Shown: positions 11,157-21,160 of the stretch, one piece after another
Layout: each line of letters starts with the position of its first letter
Numbering within the stretch: position 1 is the stretch's first letter
NCBI GenBank assembly: GCA_014706295.1
Contig: JACSVZ010000012.1
Location: 13,758,227-13,822,226, forward strand
Length of the DNA stretch: 64,000 nucleotides
Direction of reading: 5' to 3'
Origin: Lycocorax pyrrhopterus obiensis
Taxonomy: Eukaryota; Chordata; Aves; Passeriformes; Paradisaeidae
Translations under genes and position numbers: made by a program
The notes under the pieces: model-generated
What the model was told of the DNA's origin: nothing
Database searches by the model: none
What the model saw: the letters and a program-made list of their open reading frames with translations, nothing else

Positions 11157-12716
11157 GCTGTCCTGGTCGCAGGGGTGGAGGGATGGGGAAGCTGCTCTTG
11201 GCCGGGGCTGCCCCTTGCACGTCAGACGTGCTCGTTCCCTGGACAGGAGGGCGCAGCATGGACTGGGTTTAAAGATGAAGATGGTTTGGGCTGGTCTTGT
11301 GGAGGCAAGTTTGAGGCCACCTCTGCTTTTCTGCTGGGGTGGGGCAGGCTCTTCATGGTTCCAGATCAAGGAATAGCCTGCCCACCACCTCCCCATAGCC
11401 CTGGGGGAAATCACCAACCCTTCTTCCCCCGCTGCTGCATCCATGAGGCTTTGGCTTAGCCCACACTGAGCTGGAGCCAAGGCTTTGGCTGCTGGGCTCT
11501 TCTCTGCACCCCCGTCCTGGTAGAGGATGTGGGACAGGGACCTCCCCTGCCATCCTGCAGTCAGCACTTGAAACCAAGAGAAGAACACGTTTCTTCTGTT
11601 CTGGGGAGCAAATGCTGCCCTTGGTGCTGATGGGAAGGGAGGGAGCTGATCCCAACACATGCTGGGCCCTTGGCTGCCATCTCCTTCGGGGTTTGGAGCC
11701 TCTCTCCCTTTGAAACAGGTGCTGCTGCTCTTACCTGGTCCTGATTCTGTGGGGGAAGAATGAGGCTGGGACTTGGGCCCTGGATTCAGGATCCGACCTG
11801 GCAGGAATGTGAAAAACCCCATGTGGGACATGCAGGAGGCAGCAGCAGCATCTTGGCCAGAGCTGTGAAACCCACAGCAGTGCAGGGTTTAGTCTGAGTT
11901 TAACTTCAGCTCTGGAAGGAGCCAGGCTGATGGTGTTCAGGGATTCACTGCTTGCCTCCTTTTGGGGGGTTTGGCACGGGCAGGGCTCTGCCTGGGGCAG
12001 CGCAGGTGCTTCAGGGTGGTGCCTGAGCTGCTCCTCCAGCCTGCTGTGCCTCGGAGCCTGGATGTGCTGCAGAGTCCTGAGGCCACAGCAGTGTCCCAGC
12101 CCAGCCAGGAGCATCACCGGGGGGTCCCCAGGTGGCCACGGTCTCCTTTGCAGTGTGTCTCACCTTAGCCTTACTCTAGGGCACACAGAAAGCAAGGGCA
12201 GAACTTGGCAACCAGGGAAGTTGTCTTTGCCCATCCTTCTTCTACAGATAAGGGCTCAACTACATTGTTCCAGCTGTGCCAGCCTGGTGTGTGCTGCTGG
12301 GAGCCCCTCCTCAGGTGGCTTTGGGGAAGAAAGAGCTTTTAATGAAGGATTTGCCTCCTCGGGGTTCTTTCTTTGCTTTGAAGAGCACCCAGCTCAGCTC
12401 TGCACTTTATCCCTTTGCCTCCCCTTCCTCTGCAAAGTCTCCCTTTTTAAGCAGGCACGGGACAAGTGAAGGACACTTGTCCACACCGAGCAGTGTCATC
12501 CCCCCCACCCGTGTCCCCTGCGTTTCTTTGTGCTGCTGCCATCCCGGGCAGCATGGCGGGAAGGGGGACATGGGGCCCTCAGGGCTTCCTTCAACTTTTA
12601 CCACTTTCAGGCACTTTTTTTTTCCCCTGCCTCGGTTTGCACAGCGGTGCTGAGGCCCCAGCACCGTGGCAGGCCACCGCCGCTCCTTCACAGCCGTGCC
12701 GTCCATGCCAGGCCGC

Positions 12717-13398
12717 AGGTGGGCCCCAGGTGCCACCAGACTGGTCTGGGTGCTGCCAGTGTGACCCAGGTGCTGCCAGTGGGACCTGGGTGCCACCAGT
12801 GTGCCCCGAGTGCTGCCAGTGTGATGTGGGTGCCACTGGTGTAACCTGGGTACTGCCAAGGTGACCTGAGTGCTTCCAGTGTGACCCGGGTGCCATTGGT
12901 GTGACTCGGGTGCTGCCAGTGTGGCCCAGGTGCCACCAGTGTGATCTGGGTGCCACCAATGTGATCTGGGTGCCACCAGTGTGACTTGACTGCAGCCAGT
13001 GTGACCCAGGTGCCACCAGTGTGATCTGGGTGCCACCAGTGTGACCTGACTGCTGCCAGTGTGACCTGACTGCTGCCAGTGTGGCCCAGGTGCCACCAGT
13101 GTGATCTGGGTGCCACCAATGTGATCTGGGTGCCACCAGTGTGACTTGACTGCAGCCAGTGTGGCCCAGGTGCCACCAGTGTGATCTGGGTCCCACCAGT
13201 GTGACCTGGGTGCTGCCAGTGTGACCCAGGTGCCGCCAGTGTGACCCAGGTGCAACCAAGGTGGCCCAGGTGCCACCAGTGTGATCTGGGTGCCACCAGT
13301 GTGACCTGACTGCCGCCAGTGTGGCCCAGGTGCCGCCAGTGTGATCTGGGTGTCACCAGTGCGACCTGGGTGCTGCCAGTATGACCTGATGCCACTGA
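12717..13398. repeat. 20-bp GC-rich minisatellite, about 34 units
   Basis: Tandem array with a 20-bp unit of the form GTGCCACCAGTGTGATCTGG, recurring in strict 20-base register. Variant units alternate (CTGCTGCCAGTGTGACCTGA, GTGCCACCAATGTGATCTGG). Units are grouped: the eight-unit stretch starting near 12921 is repeated almost exactly from 13081, giving a 160-bp higher-order period. Because 20 is not a multiple of 3, the minus strand stays open in several frames, giving long repetitive spurious ORFs rich in SHW and HTG. Confidence 0.97.
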
Positions 13399-13729
13399 TA
13401 TGGCCGGGTATTGCTGGTTATCATAGAAAGCAATAATTCCTCATCGGGCCTTTCCCTTCAGGGATTTCCATGCTCGAAGCAGGAGAAGCTTTGGGGCAAG
13501 AAATCCCGCTGACATGATTGTTTGTTTTGTGTTTGATCGTTAATTTTTTGCTTTGCCCCCTCCCTTCTGACCTGGCCTTGGTGCCTGCAGGAGGGAGGGT
13601 TAATTATTTTGGGTAAAATCTGAGCAAATTCCTGTGTCTGGGGGGAAAAAAATGGTAATTTTTTTCTTTGCTGTTAATACCTGTGATTATTTTATACGGT
13701 AAATTTTAAAGCTTACGGTTTTATAATTT

Positions 13730-13735
13730 AATAAA
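13730..13735 (+). terminator. Polyadenylation signal AATAAA, probably of PGAP6
   Basis: Canonical AATAAA in an AT-rich stretch, with GGTGACGGT-type GT-rich sequence just downstream. It is the first such hexamer I see after the PGAP6 stop codon, and it lies just before a CR1 insertion. Confidence 0.55.
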
Positions 13736-13784
13736 GGTGACGGTATTTGCGGGCAGACGCCTGGTGGCTTCAGTCACACAAACA

Positions 13785-13974
13785 CAGGGCTTGAAGGGGC
13801 CTCTGGAGATCATCTCACCCACCCCCCTCGCCCAGGCAGGGCCATCTGGAGCAGGTGACACAGGAATGTGTGCAGGTGGCGTTTGGAATGTCCCCAGAGA
13901 GGGAGATTCCACGCCTTCCCCGGGCAGCTGTTCCAGCGCTCTGCCACCCTCCACGGGAAGAAGTTCTTCTGCAC
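13785..13974 (-). mobile_element. CR1 LINE, older copy, antisense
   Basis: Antisense CR1 3' region: GGGCTTGAAGGGGCCTCTGG, GGCCATCTGGAGCAGGTGAC, TGGAATGTCCCCAGAGAGGG, and a break at GAAGAAGTTCTTCT. The break coincides with the inverted 3' terminus of a second CR1, so this older copy appears to have been invaded. Confidence 0.85.
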
Positions 13975-14225
13975 AGAATGACAGGATATCCTGATCCACA
14001 GCGATCATCCAGTCCCGTTCCCGGCCCTGCACAGACACCCCAACAATCCCACCCTGGGCATCCCTGGCAGCGCTGTCCAAACGCTCCTGGAGCTCTGGCA
14101 GCCTCGGGGCCGTGCCCATTCCCTGGGGAGCCTGGGCAGTGCCCAGCACCCTCTGGGGGAAGAACCTTTCCCTGCTCTCCAGCCTGAGCCTGCCCTGGCC
14201 CAGCTCCAGCCGTTCCCCCGAGTCC
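13975..14225 (-). mobile_element. CR1 LINE, younger copy, antisense, next to MRPL28 promoter
   Basis: Starts with an inverted CR1 end (CACAGAATGACAGG) and continues through CCAACAATCCCACCCTGGGC and TGGGGGAAGAACCTTTCCCT. It ends near 14225, about 170 bp before the MRPL28 CCAAT box. It is closely similar to the copy at 15110-15475, so both belong to the same CR1 subfamily. Confidence 0.88.
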
Positions 14226-14393
14226 ATTGAGGTGGAAGTCCACGCCGTTTCGTTCATGCCCATCCCTGCTCCCGTCTCTGGGCACCGCCGGGACGAGCCG
14301 GGACCACCCTCTAACCCTCTCCGGTCTTGCCGGGGGCGAAACGCGGGCGGGGCGCGGCCCCTCCCGGCCGCCGTCGTGCTCCGTCCGCGCCAG

Positions 14394-14398
14394 CCAAT
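14394..14398 (+). promoter_or_regulatory. CCAAT box of MRPL28 promoter
   Basis: CAGCCAATGAG matches the NF-Y consensus and lies about 90 bp upstream of the start codon. Confidence 0.6.
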
Positions 14399-14435
14399 GA
14401 GCGGCGGCCGTGGCCGTGTTGGCGGCCGCGCGGGG

Positions 14436-14451
14436 CGGAAGCGGAAGCGGC
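14436..14451 (+). promoter_or_regulatory. Tandem ETS/GABP (NRF-2) sites
   Basis: Two GCGGAA cores six bases apart (CGGAAGCGGAAGCGG). Tandem GGAA sites bound by GABP/NRF-2 are typical of nuclear genes for mitochondrial proteins and often overlap the start site. Binding is inferred from the motif only. Confidence 0.55.
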
Positions 14452-14484
14452 GGCGGGGCCGGGCCGGGGCGCGGGGCCGGAGCG

Positions 14485-14772
14485 ATGCCGCTGCACCGGT
14501 TCCCGCCGCGGCTCTGGGCCGCCATGCGGCTGCGGGAGGGCATCTGCGCCCGGCTGCCGCAGCACTACCTGGCCTCGCTGCAGGACGACACGCCGCCCAC
14601 CCCCGTGCACTGGCAGCCGCACGGCCTGCGCTACCGGCGGAACCCGCGCACCGGCGAGCGCGAGCGCGTGCAGGACGTGCCGGTGCCCGTGTACTTCCCG
14701 CCCGCCGCCAACGAGGGGCTCTGGGGCGGCGAGGGATGGGTCCGCGGCTTCCGCTACGCGCGCAACGACAAG
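14485..14772 (+). CDS. MRPL28: MRPL28 exon 1 (coding part)
   Basis: From the ATG to NDK, phase 0, donor AAG|GTGAGC. The start is chosen by homology. A second in-frame ATG 39 bases on would remove the conserved MPLH start. Confidence 0.95.
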
Positions 14773-17113
14773 GTGAGCGCTGCGCCCTTCCCCGCGCCCC
14801 GGCCGGTGTCACCGGGGCCTGCCGGCCGCGGCCGCCGCCTCCCCCCGGGACAGCCCCTGACGGCCGCGCCGTGCCCAGCTCTCCACCAGGCTGCCCAAGA
14901 CGTGGAAGCCGCAGCTCTTCGAGCGGCAGTTCTACAGCGAGATCCTGGACGCCACGCTGACCATCACCGTCACCATGCGCACGCTCGACCTCATCGACGC
15001 CGCCTTCGGCTTCGACTTCTACATCCTCAAGGTACGGCCCGCGGCCGGCGGGGCTCCCGGCGAGGCGGGGCTGTGCCCTCACCCATGGGCTGGCAGGCAG
15101 GGTGTCCTAGAATTCAGGCACAGAAAATCCCAAGTTGGAGTAGACCCTCAAGGATCATCCAGTCCAATTCCCAGCCCTGCACAGACACCCCAACAATCCC
15201 ACCCTGTGCCTGAGCATTGTCCAAATGCTCCTGGAGCTCTGGCAGCCTCGGGGCCGTGCCCATTCCCTGGGGAGCCTGGACAGTGCCCAGCACCCTCTGG
15301 GGGAAGAACCTTTCCCTGCTCTCCAGCCTGAGCCTGCCCTGGCCCAGCTCCAGCCATTCCCTGGGTCCTGTCCCTGGCACAGGGAGCAGAGATTGGAGCT
15401 GCCCCTTGGGAGGAGCTGCAGTCCCCAATGAGCTCTGCCCTCAGTCTCCTCTGCTCCAGGCTGAACAACTGCTAAGTTAATGTTTTAGCACAAGTCTAAT
15501 GCTCCCAGCCTTTAATACTCTCTTGACTGGAGCCCTTGATATTGAAACTCAGACATGTGATCAAATTGTCTCCAGAACAAATCTGACAGATCTTTCCCCT
15601 TTCACAATGTGTGTCCTGGGAGCCTCTTCTGCATGTGGATAATCTGCCAGTGCTGCCAGTGTGCTGGGAGACTCCTGTGTTCCCTGGCAGCTGGTCCCTT
15701 GGTGCAGCTTAACTCCAGGCTCCCTTTCTCCAGACCCCCAAAGTTGACCTGTGCTCCAAGCTCGGGATGGATTTGAAGCGGACGATGCTGCTGCGCCTGG
15801 CCCGGCGGGATCCTGAGCTGCATCCCAACGATCCAGCCAGGAGAGAGGCCATCTATGACAAGTACAAGGTGGGTTCCTGGCCTGCAGTCCCTGTCCTGGT
15901 GTTTGCTGCCTGGAGGGTCACCCGGCACTGGTGTTGGTGCTCCTGTGCTGAGGGATGAGGGTATGGGCAGAGAAAATATAAGCACCGGCAGGTTTTTCTC
16001 GTCTCTCTGTGGGCTGCTAATTTCTGTACTCATAATTTAGGGACACAAGAAGCAGTATTTTTGCTGTGACTGAGGTCAGTGAGAGGCTGCAATAAAAAAC
16101 AGTAAGAATTTGTGCTACTCCTGGAGGGAGGAGCCCAGAGTGCCCATGTGCTGTTCAGTTTTGTGCAGCTGGTGGTGGTTGCCTGCGTGGAAACACCACC
16201 AGCACCCACAGTCCGTGGAGTTGTGCTGAGAAACAGCCCCAGAACTACATAAAAGAACTGCAAGAGCAGACTCAGCTGCTCAGACAGCAGGACCCCTGCT
16301 AAGAAGAAAGGAGAGAAGGGAAGTGGACCTTGGTTGTTGGAAACGAGGGAACAGTGCTTTAAGATTTGTCTGTAGTAATGTTCCCGCTGGATCACATGTT
16401 TGTGTCCTGGGCAGAGAGAGGATTTGCATCTTGGTCACCTGCAAAGACTGTGCTGCCTTCTTCTTTTGTCACAGGAATTTGTGATCCCAGAAGAAGAAGC
16501 TGAATGGGTTGGCTTGAGTTTGGAAGAAGCCATAGAAAAACAGAGGCTCCTGGAAAAAAAGGTGAGTTCCTGAGGTAGAGCTCAGCACTGAGTTGTTGTG
16601 GCTGCGTCAGGCTGCACATCCAGCTTCTTCAAGGGATATGTTCACCCACGTGCTCCAGTACAGCTCTGATGGCAGGCAATGTGAGGAGGGAGGGAAAGGA
16701 AAAGGAAGGAAGGAAGCGGATCCTTGGGGGCTGCTGATGATTCTCAAAACTGGGGAAGCTGCTGAATGTCCCACACAGGTGCCTGCCCTCTCTGAGGGAG
16801 GGTTACAGAGCTGAGCAGCAGCTGTGGCACAACAGGTTGCCTTGTTCAGCCCCTGAATAAAACCCAGTCACATCTTCCCCTGCCAGCAGTCCCTGGGCTC
16901 CTCCCCTTTCTGTCATTGCACCTCCCCTTGCTGCTGCTCACGTTCACTCCCCTTTTAAGTGGTTTATTCTCTGCTTTGTTGCAGGACCCTGTCCCACTCT
17001 TCAAGGTGTATGCTGAAGAGCTCGTCAGCCAGCTGAAAGAACAGCAACAGGCAGTGCAGAAGCAAGCAGTAGAAGGAGAGAAACCTTGGGAGCAAAACCC
17101 CTCCTGCCGATAA
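14485..17113 (+). CDS. MRPL28: MRPL28, mitochondrial ribosomal protein bL28m (complete, 5 exons)
   Basis: Join: 14485-14772, 14879-15031, 15734-15868, 16475-16561, 16985-17113, giving 263 residues against 256 in human. Every junction is GT-AG and in phase 0. The start ATG opens [20 protein letters not shown], matching the conserved vertebrate N-terminus. Diagnostic blocks follow: [107 protein letters not shown] and [13 protein letters not shown]. The N-terminus is rich in Arg with no acidic residue before REGI, fitting mitochondrial import. The product is a structural protein of the large mitoribosomal subunit. The gene lies 0.7 kb beyond the probable PGAP6 poly(A) signal, in the same order as in mammals. 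The C-terminal tail is the least conserved part. Confidence 0.97.
14879..15031 (+). CDS. MRPL28: MRPL28 exon 2
   Basis: Encodes [20 protein letters not shown] through [15 protein letters not shown], 51 codons in phase 0. It follows an intron of only 106 bp that is extremely GC-rich. Confidence 0.95.
15110..15475 (-). mobile_element. CR1 LINE, antisense in MRPL28 intron 2
   Basis: About 365 bp of antisense CR1 3' end. From 15153 it runs almost base for base with the copy at 14003-14212 (GATCATCCAGTCC, CAGACACCCCAACAATCCCA, TGGGGGAAGAACCTTTCCCT). It then continues to the CTCCTCTGCTCCAGGCTGAA block, so it keeps more of the element than its sister. Confidence 0.9.
15734..15868 (+). CDS. MRPL28: MRPL28 exon 3
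   Basis: Encodes [20 protein letters not shown] through EAIYDKYK, 45 codons in phase 0. A CR1 insertion lies in the preceding intron. Confidence 0.95.
16475..16561 (+). CDS. MRPL28: MRPL28 exon 4
   Basis: Encodes [20 protein letters not shown] then EKQRLLEKK, 29 codons in phase 0. Donor is AAG|GTGAGT. Confidence 0.95.
16985..17113 (+). CDS. MRPL28: MRPL28 exon 5 (terminal)
   Basis: Encodes [20 protein letters not shown] and a variable Gln-rich tail ending NPSCR, then TAA. Confidence 0.93.
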   Translation, partial: DPVPLFKVYAEELVSQLKEQQQAVQKQAVEGEKPWEQNPSCR

Positions 17114-17370
17114 AGCAGTGGTGTTCAGGGGCTCTGCTGTCTGAACCACGCTGGTGGGGAAGAGGCCACGTGAAAACCACGTTCCTGAAGTGTCATGATG
17201 GCCTAAATTCAGTGAGGACCTGTTCCTGTGGGCTGAGGAAAGAGTTTCTGTGCTGTGGCTCTGAGGGTTCTTGTCAGACTGACTCAGCGTAGATCTTCTG
17301 CCTGTACGAGCAGTTGGCTGCTGTCGAGAGCCCGCTTGTGATACAAAATACACATTTTGGTATTAATAGC

Positions 17371-17376
17371 AGTAAA
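17371..17376 (+). terminator. Possible MRPL28 polyadenylation signal (AGTAAA variant)
   Basis: No AATAAA follows the stop codon closely. AGTAAA about 260 bp downstream is a known weaker variant and is followed by TTAGTGTGTTGT, a plausible GT-rich downstream element. Confidence 0.35.
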
Positions 17377-17399
17377 CTTCTCTCCGATACTTTTCTTAT

Positions 17400-18420
17400 T
17401 AGTGTGTTGTAGCAGGGACTGTGAGACACAACATAACTTAGATCAATGCCCAGCTTCATCCAGCAGAGATGGTTGTGCCCCAGAAGTGTGACCCCAACCC
17501 CTCAGCAGGTGGGGCTGAGCTCCCCAGCACAGCTCACTAACCCCTGGGTTACAGCCATGTTTCTGTTATAAGTTGTTATAAGTTTAAATCTTTTGTTTTG
17601 TAAAAATGTAGCTGAAGTGGGTGTTGAAGCCTTTGCTGCTGTCTGGCAACAGGGGCCTGCAAAGCACTTGCCATAATTACAGGCTGATGAACAGCACTGG
17701 GAGTCCCTGGTGTTGTCTGGAAGCTTTGTGGTGGTGCAGTGAGTTTCTGGGTGGATCAAAATCAGCCTCACCCCCTTTCCCCTCAGCTCTGAGGTGAGGG
17801 ACAAGCATAGAGCTTGGAGGCTGAACCTTGTGTGGGTTGTCTCTCTGGATCATTGCTTGCCCCTGGAAGAGACTTTTCCTTACCCCTGTCTTGGGCTTCC
17901 CCCTCTCTGGCACATCAGGGCAAGTGCACTGCCTTATTTGTGAGCCACAGGACTGATGAGAGAGAAACTGGGCTTGTAGAGCAGCGTGTGGCTCGTCCCC
18001 TCTGCACTGGAATGGAGTAGGGCCACAGGGGAGTGGAGATTGCCAGTGCCTTGAATGTTTGGAGGAGAAGTGGTGCAGAGGCAATCACTGGGTGAGCACA
18101 GACCCTCCACAGGGCCGTGCTGGGGGTTGGGTGAGGGAGGTGGTAGAGTTGAATATGATCTAAACAGCAGCATTTCGTGAAAACCAGACTTCTCTGCTGC
18201 TCTTTGGGACAGAGAAGGGGCTGGAGTCCTCATAAGGGGTGTCTGAGCCCGCAGGGAGCCTGGCACAGGCTGGTAGGGCTGGTTGGGACTGCCAGATGGG
18301 GCTGTGCAGTTTTTGCAGGGGCACAGGGGGAACAGGCTGAGTGGCAAAAGCTGGGATGTTTCCAGCCTGCCTATGTGTCCCGTCCCCAGCAAGTCCAGGT
18401 TCTCAAGAGCAAACTGGCAC
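17400..18420. other. Intergenic, nothing recognised
   Basis: About 1 kb after MRPL28 with only short unrelated open frames and no identifiable repeat. Confidence 0.5.
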
Positions 18421-18424
18421 AGAA

Positions 18425-18655
18425 GGTCATATTTGCCTAATTAATGATTGTGCAGCTAGGCCAGCACAATGACATTTGCTTATCTTCTCTCTCTGCTGCA
18501 ACTGAGCTGAGTGGGAAGCTGCTGCCCAGCTCCTCGGGGACCCTGACACTCTGCCCTCGTTAGAGATAATTAGCTGGGACAAGCTCCTTGTTTGACAGCT
18601 CTGCTCATCATTAGGGCCAGCACAGCTCATGCATTTTAATGCAGCTCCCAGCAGA
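18425..18655. promoter_or_regulatory. Candidate conserved non-coding element, homeodomain/GATA-rich
   Basis: An AT-rich island inside GC-rich DNA packs TAATTAAT, a TTATCT GATA site, AGATAATTAG, TTTGACAGCT (MEIS-like) and the perfect palindrome GCATTTTAATGC. This is the style of a developmental enhancer. Conservation is inferred and not shown. Confidence 0.35.
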
Positions 18656-21085
18656 GCTTCAGCCCGTGGCTCTGTCCTGGCCCCCCTCCACAGCTTTGCT
18701 GGAACGTGCCCGGCCTCCCGAGCCTGGCTGGCGCCTGCCTGGATCCTGCCCAGCCCTGTGGGGGTCCCCGGGTTTCTCAGAGCTCCTCGGCACTGAGGGA
18801 GCTGTTGTGGGTGGCTGAGGGTACAAGGAGCAGCTGCTGCTCTGTCCCAGGGGTGGGAGGTTTTGGTCTGTGGAACTGAGGCTCTGGTTGTGTGGCCTCC
18901 CTCGGCCAAAACCGCCTGGCCTGGCTCCTGACTGGTCTCCAGAGCTGCTCATTGGGCATCTGCAGGATGTGCTGCCTCAGGAGGGCTTGGTGGGTGACAA
19001 GGGGTAGCAGGAGCTTTTTGGGGAGAGCTCCTGAGCTGCTGGGGCTGAGGGTTCTAAGGGGGGCACTGCATGAGCACAGCTGGAGCTGCATGAGGTTCTC
19101 TGGGGGAATCTATTTGGGATATGGTGAATCCTGACTTTCTCTCGTCCTGCCTTTGCTGAGAAACCTTCCCCTTGCTCCTTTCCTTATGCCCACGTTGGAT
19201 GTGGCCCAAAGATGCACTCTCATGGATTACTCTGCTGCCTTGAGGGAAGCTGGAAACTGCGGACCAGGGGTGCTGCAGCCTCAGGGGAAGCAGAGCCGGA
19301 GCACACAGGGCTGCTGGGCACAGCACCAAATGTCTCGAGGTGGGGAGGGAGCCCCTGTGCAGCATTTGGGGTAGATTGGGCTGCAACCCCCCCCAGCCAG
19401 GTTACCTTGAGGAGGTGGAGGAATAGCTCAGGGCCCAGCGTTAGACCTGTCCTGCTTGTACAGCGCTGGCTGCAGCTGGAGAGTTTGGTGCTGCTGCGGG
19501 ATGGTTTTTCCCTGTCTAGGTGGGCTCAGTCTGACAAATAATGGTTCCTTTGCTGCCGTGACAGGGGGGATCAGAGGAACTGGTAGTTTGCCATGACAGC
19601 GTGTTCCCAGGAAGCCACAGATGCCACAAACCCACAGGTGCAAGTAGGGTGCTGTCAGCCTCAAGCTGAAAATCCACCCCTGGATGGGGGAAGGGCCTGG
19701 CTGCCAAGCACAGCTCAGACCCCAGCACTGCCTCAGGCTTCTGCAAAGGTCACCAGCCTCCTGCTCCTGGCCCAGAGCCAGGCACAGGCACGTGGAGCGT
19801 TGAGAGGATCCAACACCAGGCTGGCAACTGGCAAGGACGTGACAGCCCCCAACAAACTGCCAGAGAGCCCTGCCCAGGGTCACCTTGGGTCTGGCAGCGT
19901 TAGAGCAGGCTGGGATAGCAGTGCTTGGAAGGGGGAGTGGTGAAAAATTCTCAAGACAGCAGTGAAAGGAAGATGAATGAGAGGCTGGGAGAGGCACGTG
20001 TGCTGTTTCAAGCAGCAGCACTGGGAAGTGAGAAGGTCAATCCAGGACTGAGGGATTCCTGTTTAATTCATTCCTCAGGTAACAAAAACATGCCACTCTC
20101 TTTCATAGTGCCAGCAAGCCACAAATATGAAACTGCCCCTTGGAACATGAAATTTGGGCCCACATTCTGGTTGTGGAGGGAGCGTGGTAGGGAATCATCC
20201 CCAACCCCGACACTGCAAAAAAATAAAGCAGAGAAAAAGGCTAACTGGGGAAAGCATCCAAGCTGGAAAGGCCTTGGGTGGGATGGCTGGACTAATCCTG
20301 CTGTTTGGGACTTGGTGGTTCTGAATTCTGGTGTTTGCTGGTATCTTGAAGCAATGTTTGAATTTTGCCTGTCTCATATGTGATTCCCAGCAAGTCGCAG
20401 TCACTGATCCAAAAACCAGCTTGAGATTAAGGCTCTGCTTCTCAACAAACATTTTCTTACCCGTTTACCTTCATGAATTAAACAGCATTTTCCTTGTAAA
20501 TTCCCAACAAGGCCCTCTGTATTCAAACAAAAGGGATATTTGGGGAGTGAGAGCAAAAGCAGCATGTCCTTTCCTGCTGGTCTCATAGGTAAGCCTGTCT
20601 TTCCCTCCTGGCTTGGAGCCTCTTGGTTTGGGATCACTGTTGCAAAGGGATGTGACTTTTAGGAGTGCTGTGAATCAGCCCAAACCTGGTGTCAGCACAG
20701 GTCAAAATGTAGCCTGAAAGTCATCCTCCATCCCCCATCCTATGGCACTAATCAAGGAGACATGAGATTTACAAACTCACTTGGACAATTTCAGCAAATC
20801 CTTTCAAATATCACTGCAGTGTTTGTTTTGAGATCCACAGGACTCAATTCCTTCCAGACAGCTGGTCTGGGATGCTCAGGCTGTAGGGGCTGAGAGTATG
20901 TGCTCTGCTCACCCCCACAGCTTTGCTCTCTCCCTGGAATTTGCTCTGGGGATGAGGAAATGGCAGCAAATATCCTGGTGGCTCTGCCCGTGAGCGACAA
21001 ATCATTCTGGATTTTGGGGATCAAGATGGAACCAGGCTCGTTGCAGAGGGAAGGACAGAAGACCATGGGTAGTGATGGGGAAAAC
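18656..21085. other. Intergenic, nothing recognised
   Basis: Unique-looking sequence with no gene, RNA or repeat family that I can name. Confidence 0.5.
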
Positions 21086-21087
21086 AC

Positions 21088-21160
21088 TGGTTGGACTTAA
21101 GGAAAAACTTCCACAGGAGGGTGGTGCAGTCGTGGGACAGGGGCTGGTTTTCAGAAGGAC
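21088..21160 (+). mobile_element. Short CR1 fragment, sense
   Basis: GGTTGGACTTAAGGAAAAAC followed by AGGAGGGTGGTGCAG matches the CR1 block that normally reads as a sense 3' segment. It is very short and diverged. Confidence 0.45.

Larger units (their letters stand above)
11157..13750 (+). other. PGAP6: Probable PGAP6 3' UTR (2.6 kb)
   Basis: From the TGA at 11156 I see no AATAAA until 13730, where AATAAA lies in an AT-rich tail followed by GT-rich sequence. There is no competing promoter or gene between. The simplest reading is one long terminal exon. It contains the 20-bp minisatellite. An unseen variant signal could end transcripts earlier. Confidence 0.5.
14290..15080. promoter_or_regulatory. 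CpG island, MRPL28 promoter and first exons
   Basis: Dense CpG with high GC begins abruptly after the CR1 and runs through exons 1 and 2. No TATA box is seen, as expected of a housekeeping CpG-island promoter. Confidence 0.85.

Noticed and set aside
12407..13395. Long minus-strand open frames rich in SHW, HTG and VAP repeats
   Set aside because: They are frames kept open by the 20-bp minisatellite. Three units give a 20-residue period in every frame, and no start, splice or homology supports a protein.
13721..15082. 453-residue minus-strand open frame
   Set aside because: It spans two antisense CR1 pieces and the MRPL28 CpG island. GC-rich DNA keeps it open, and it overlaps MRPL28 exons.
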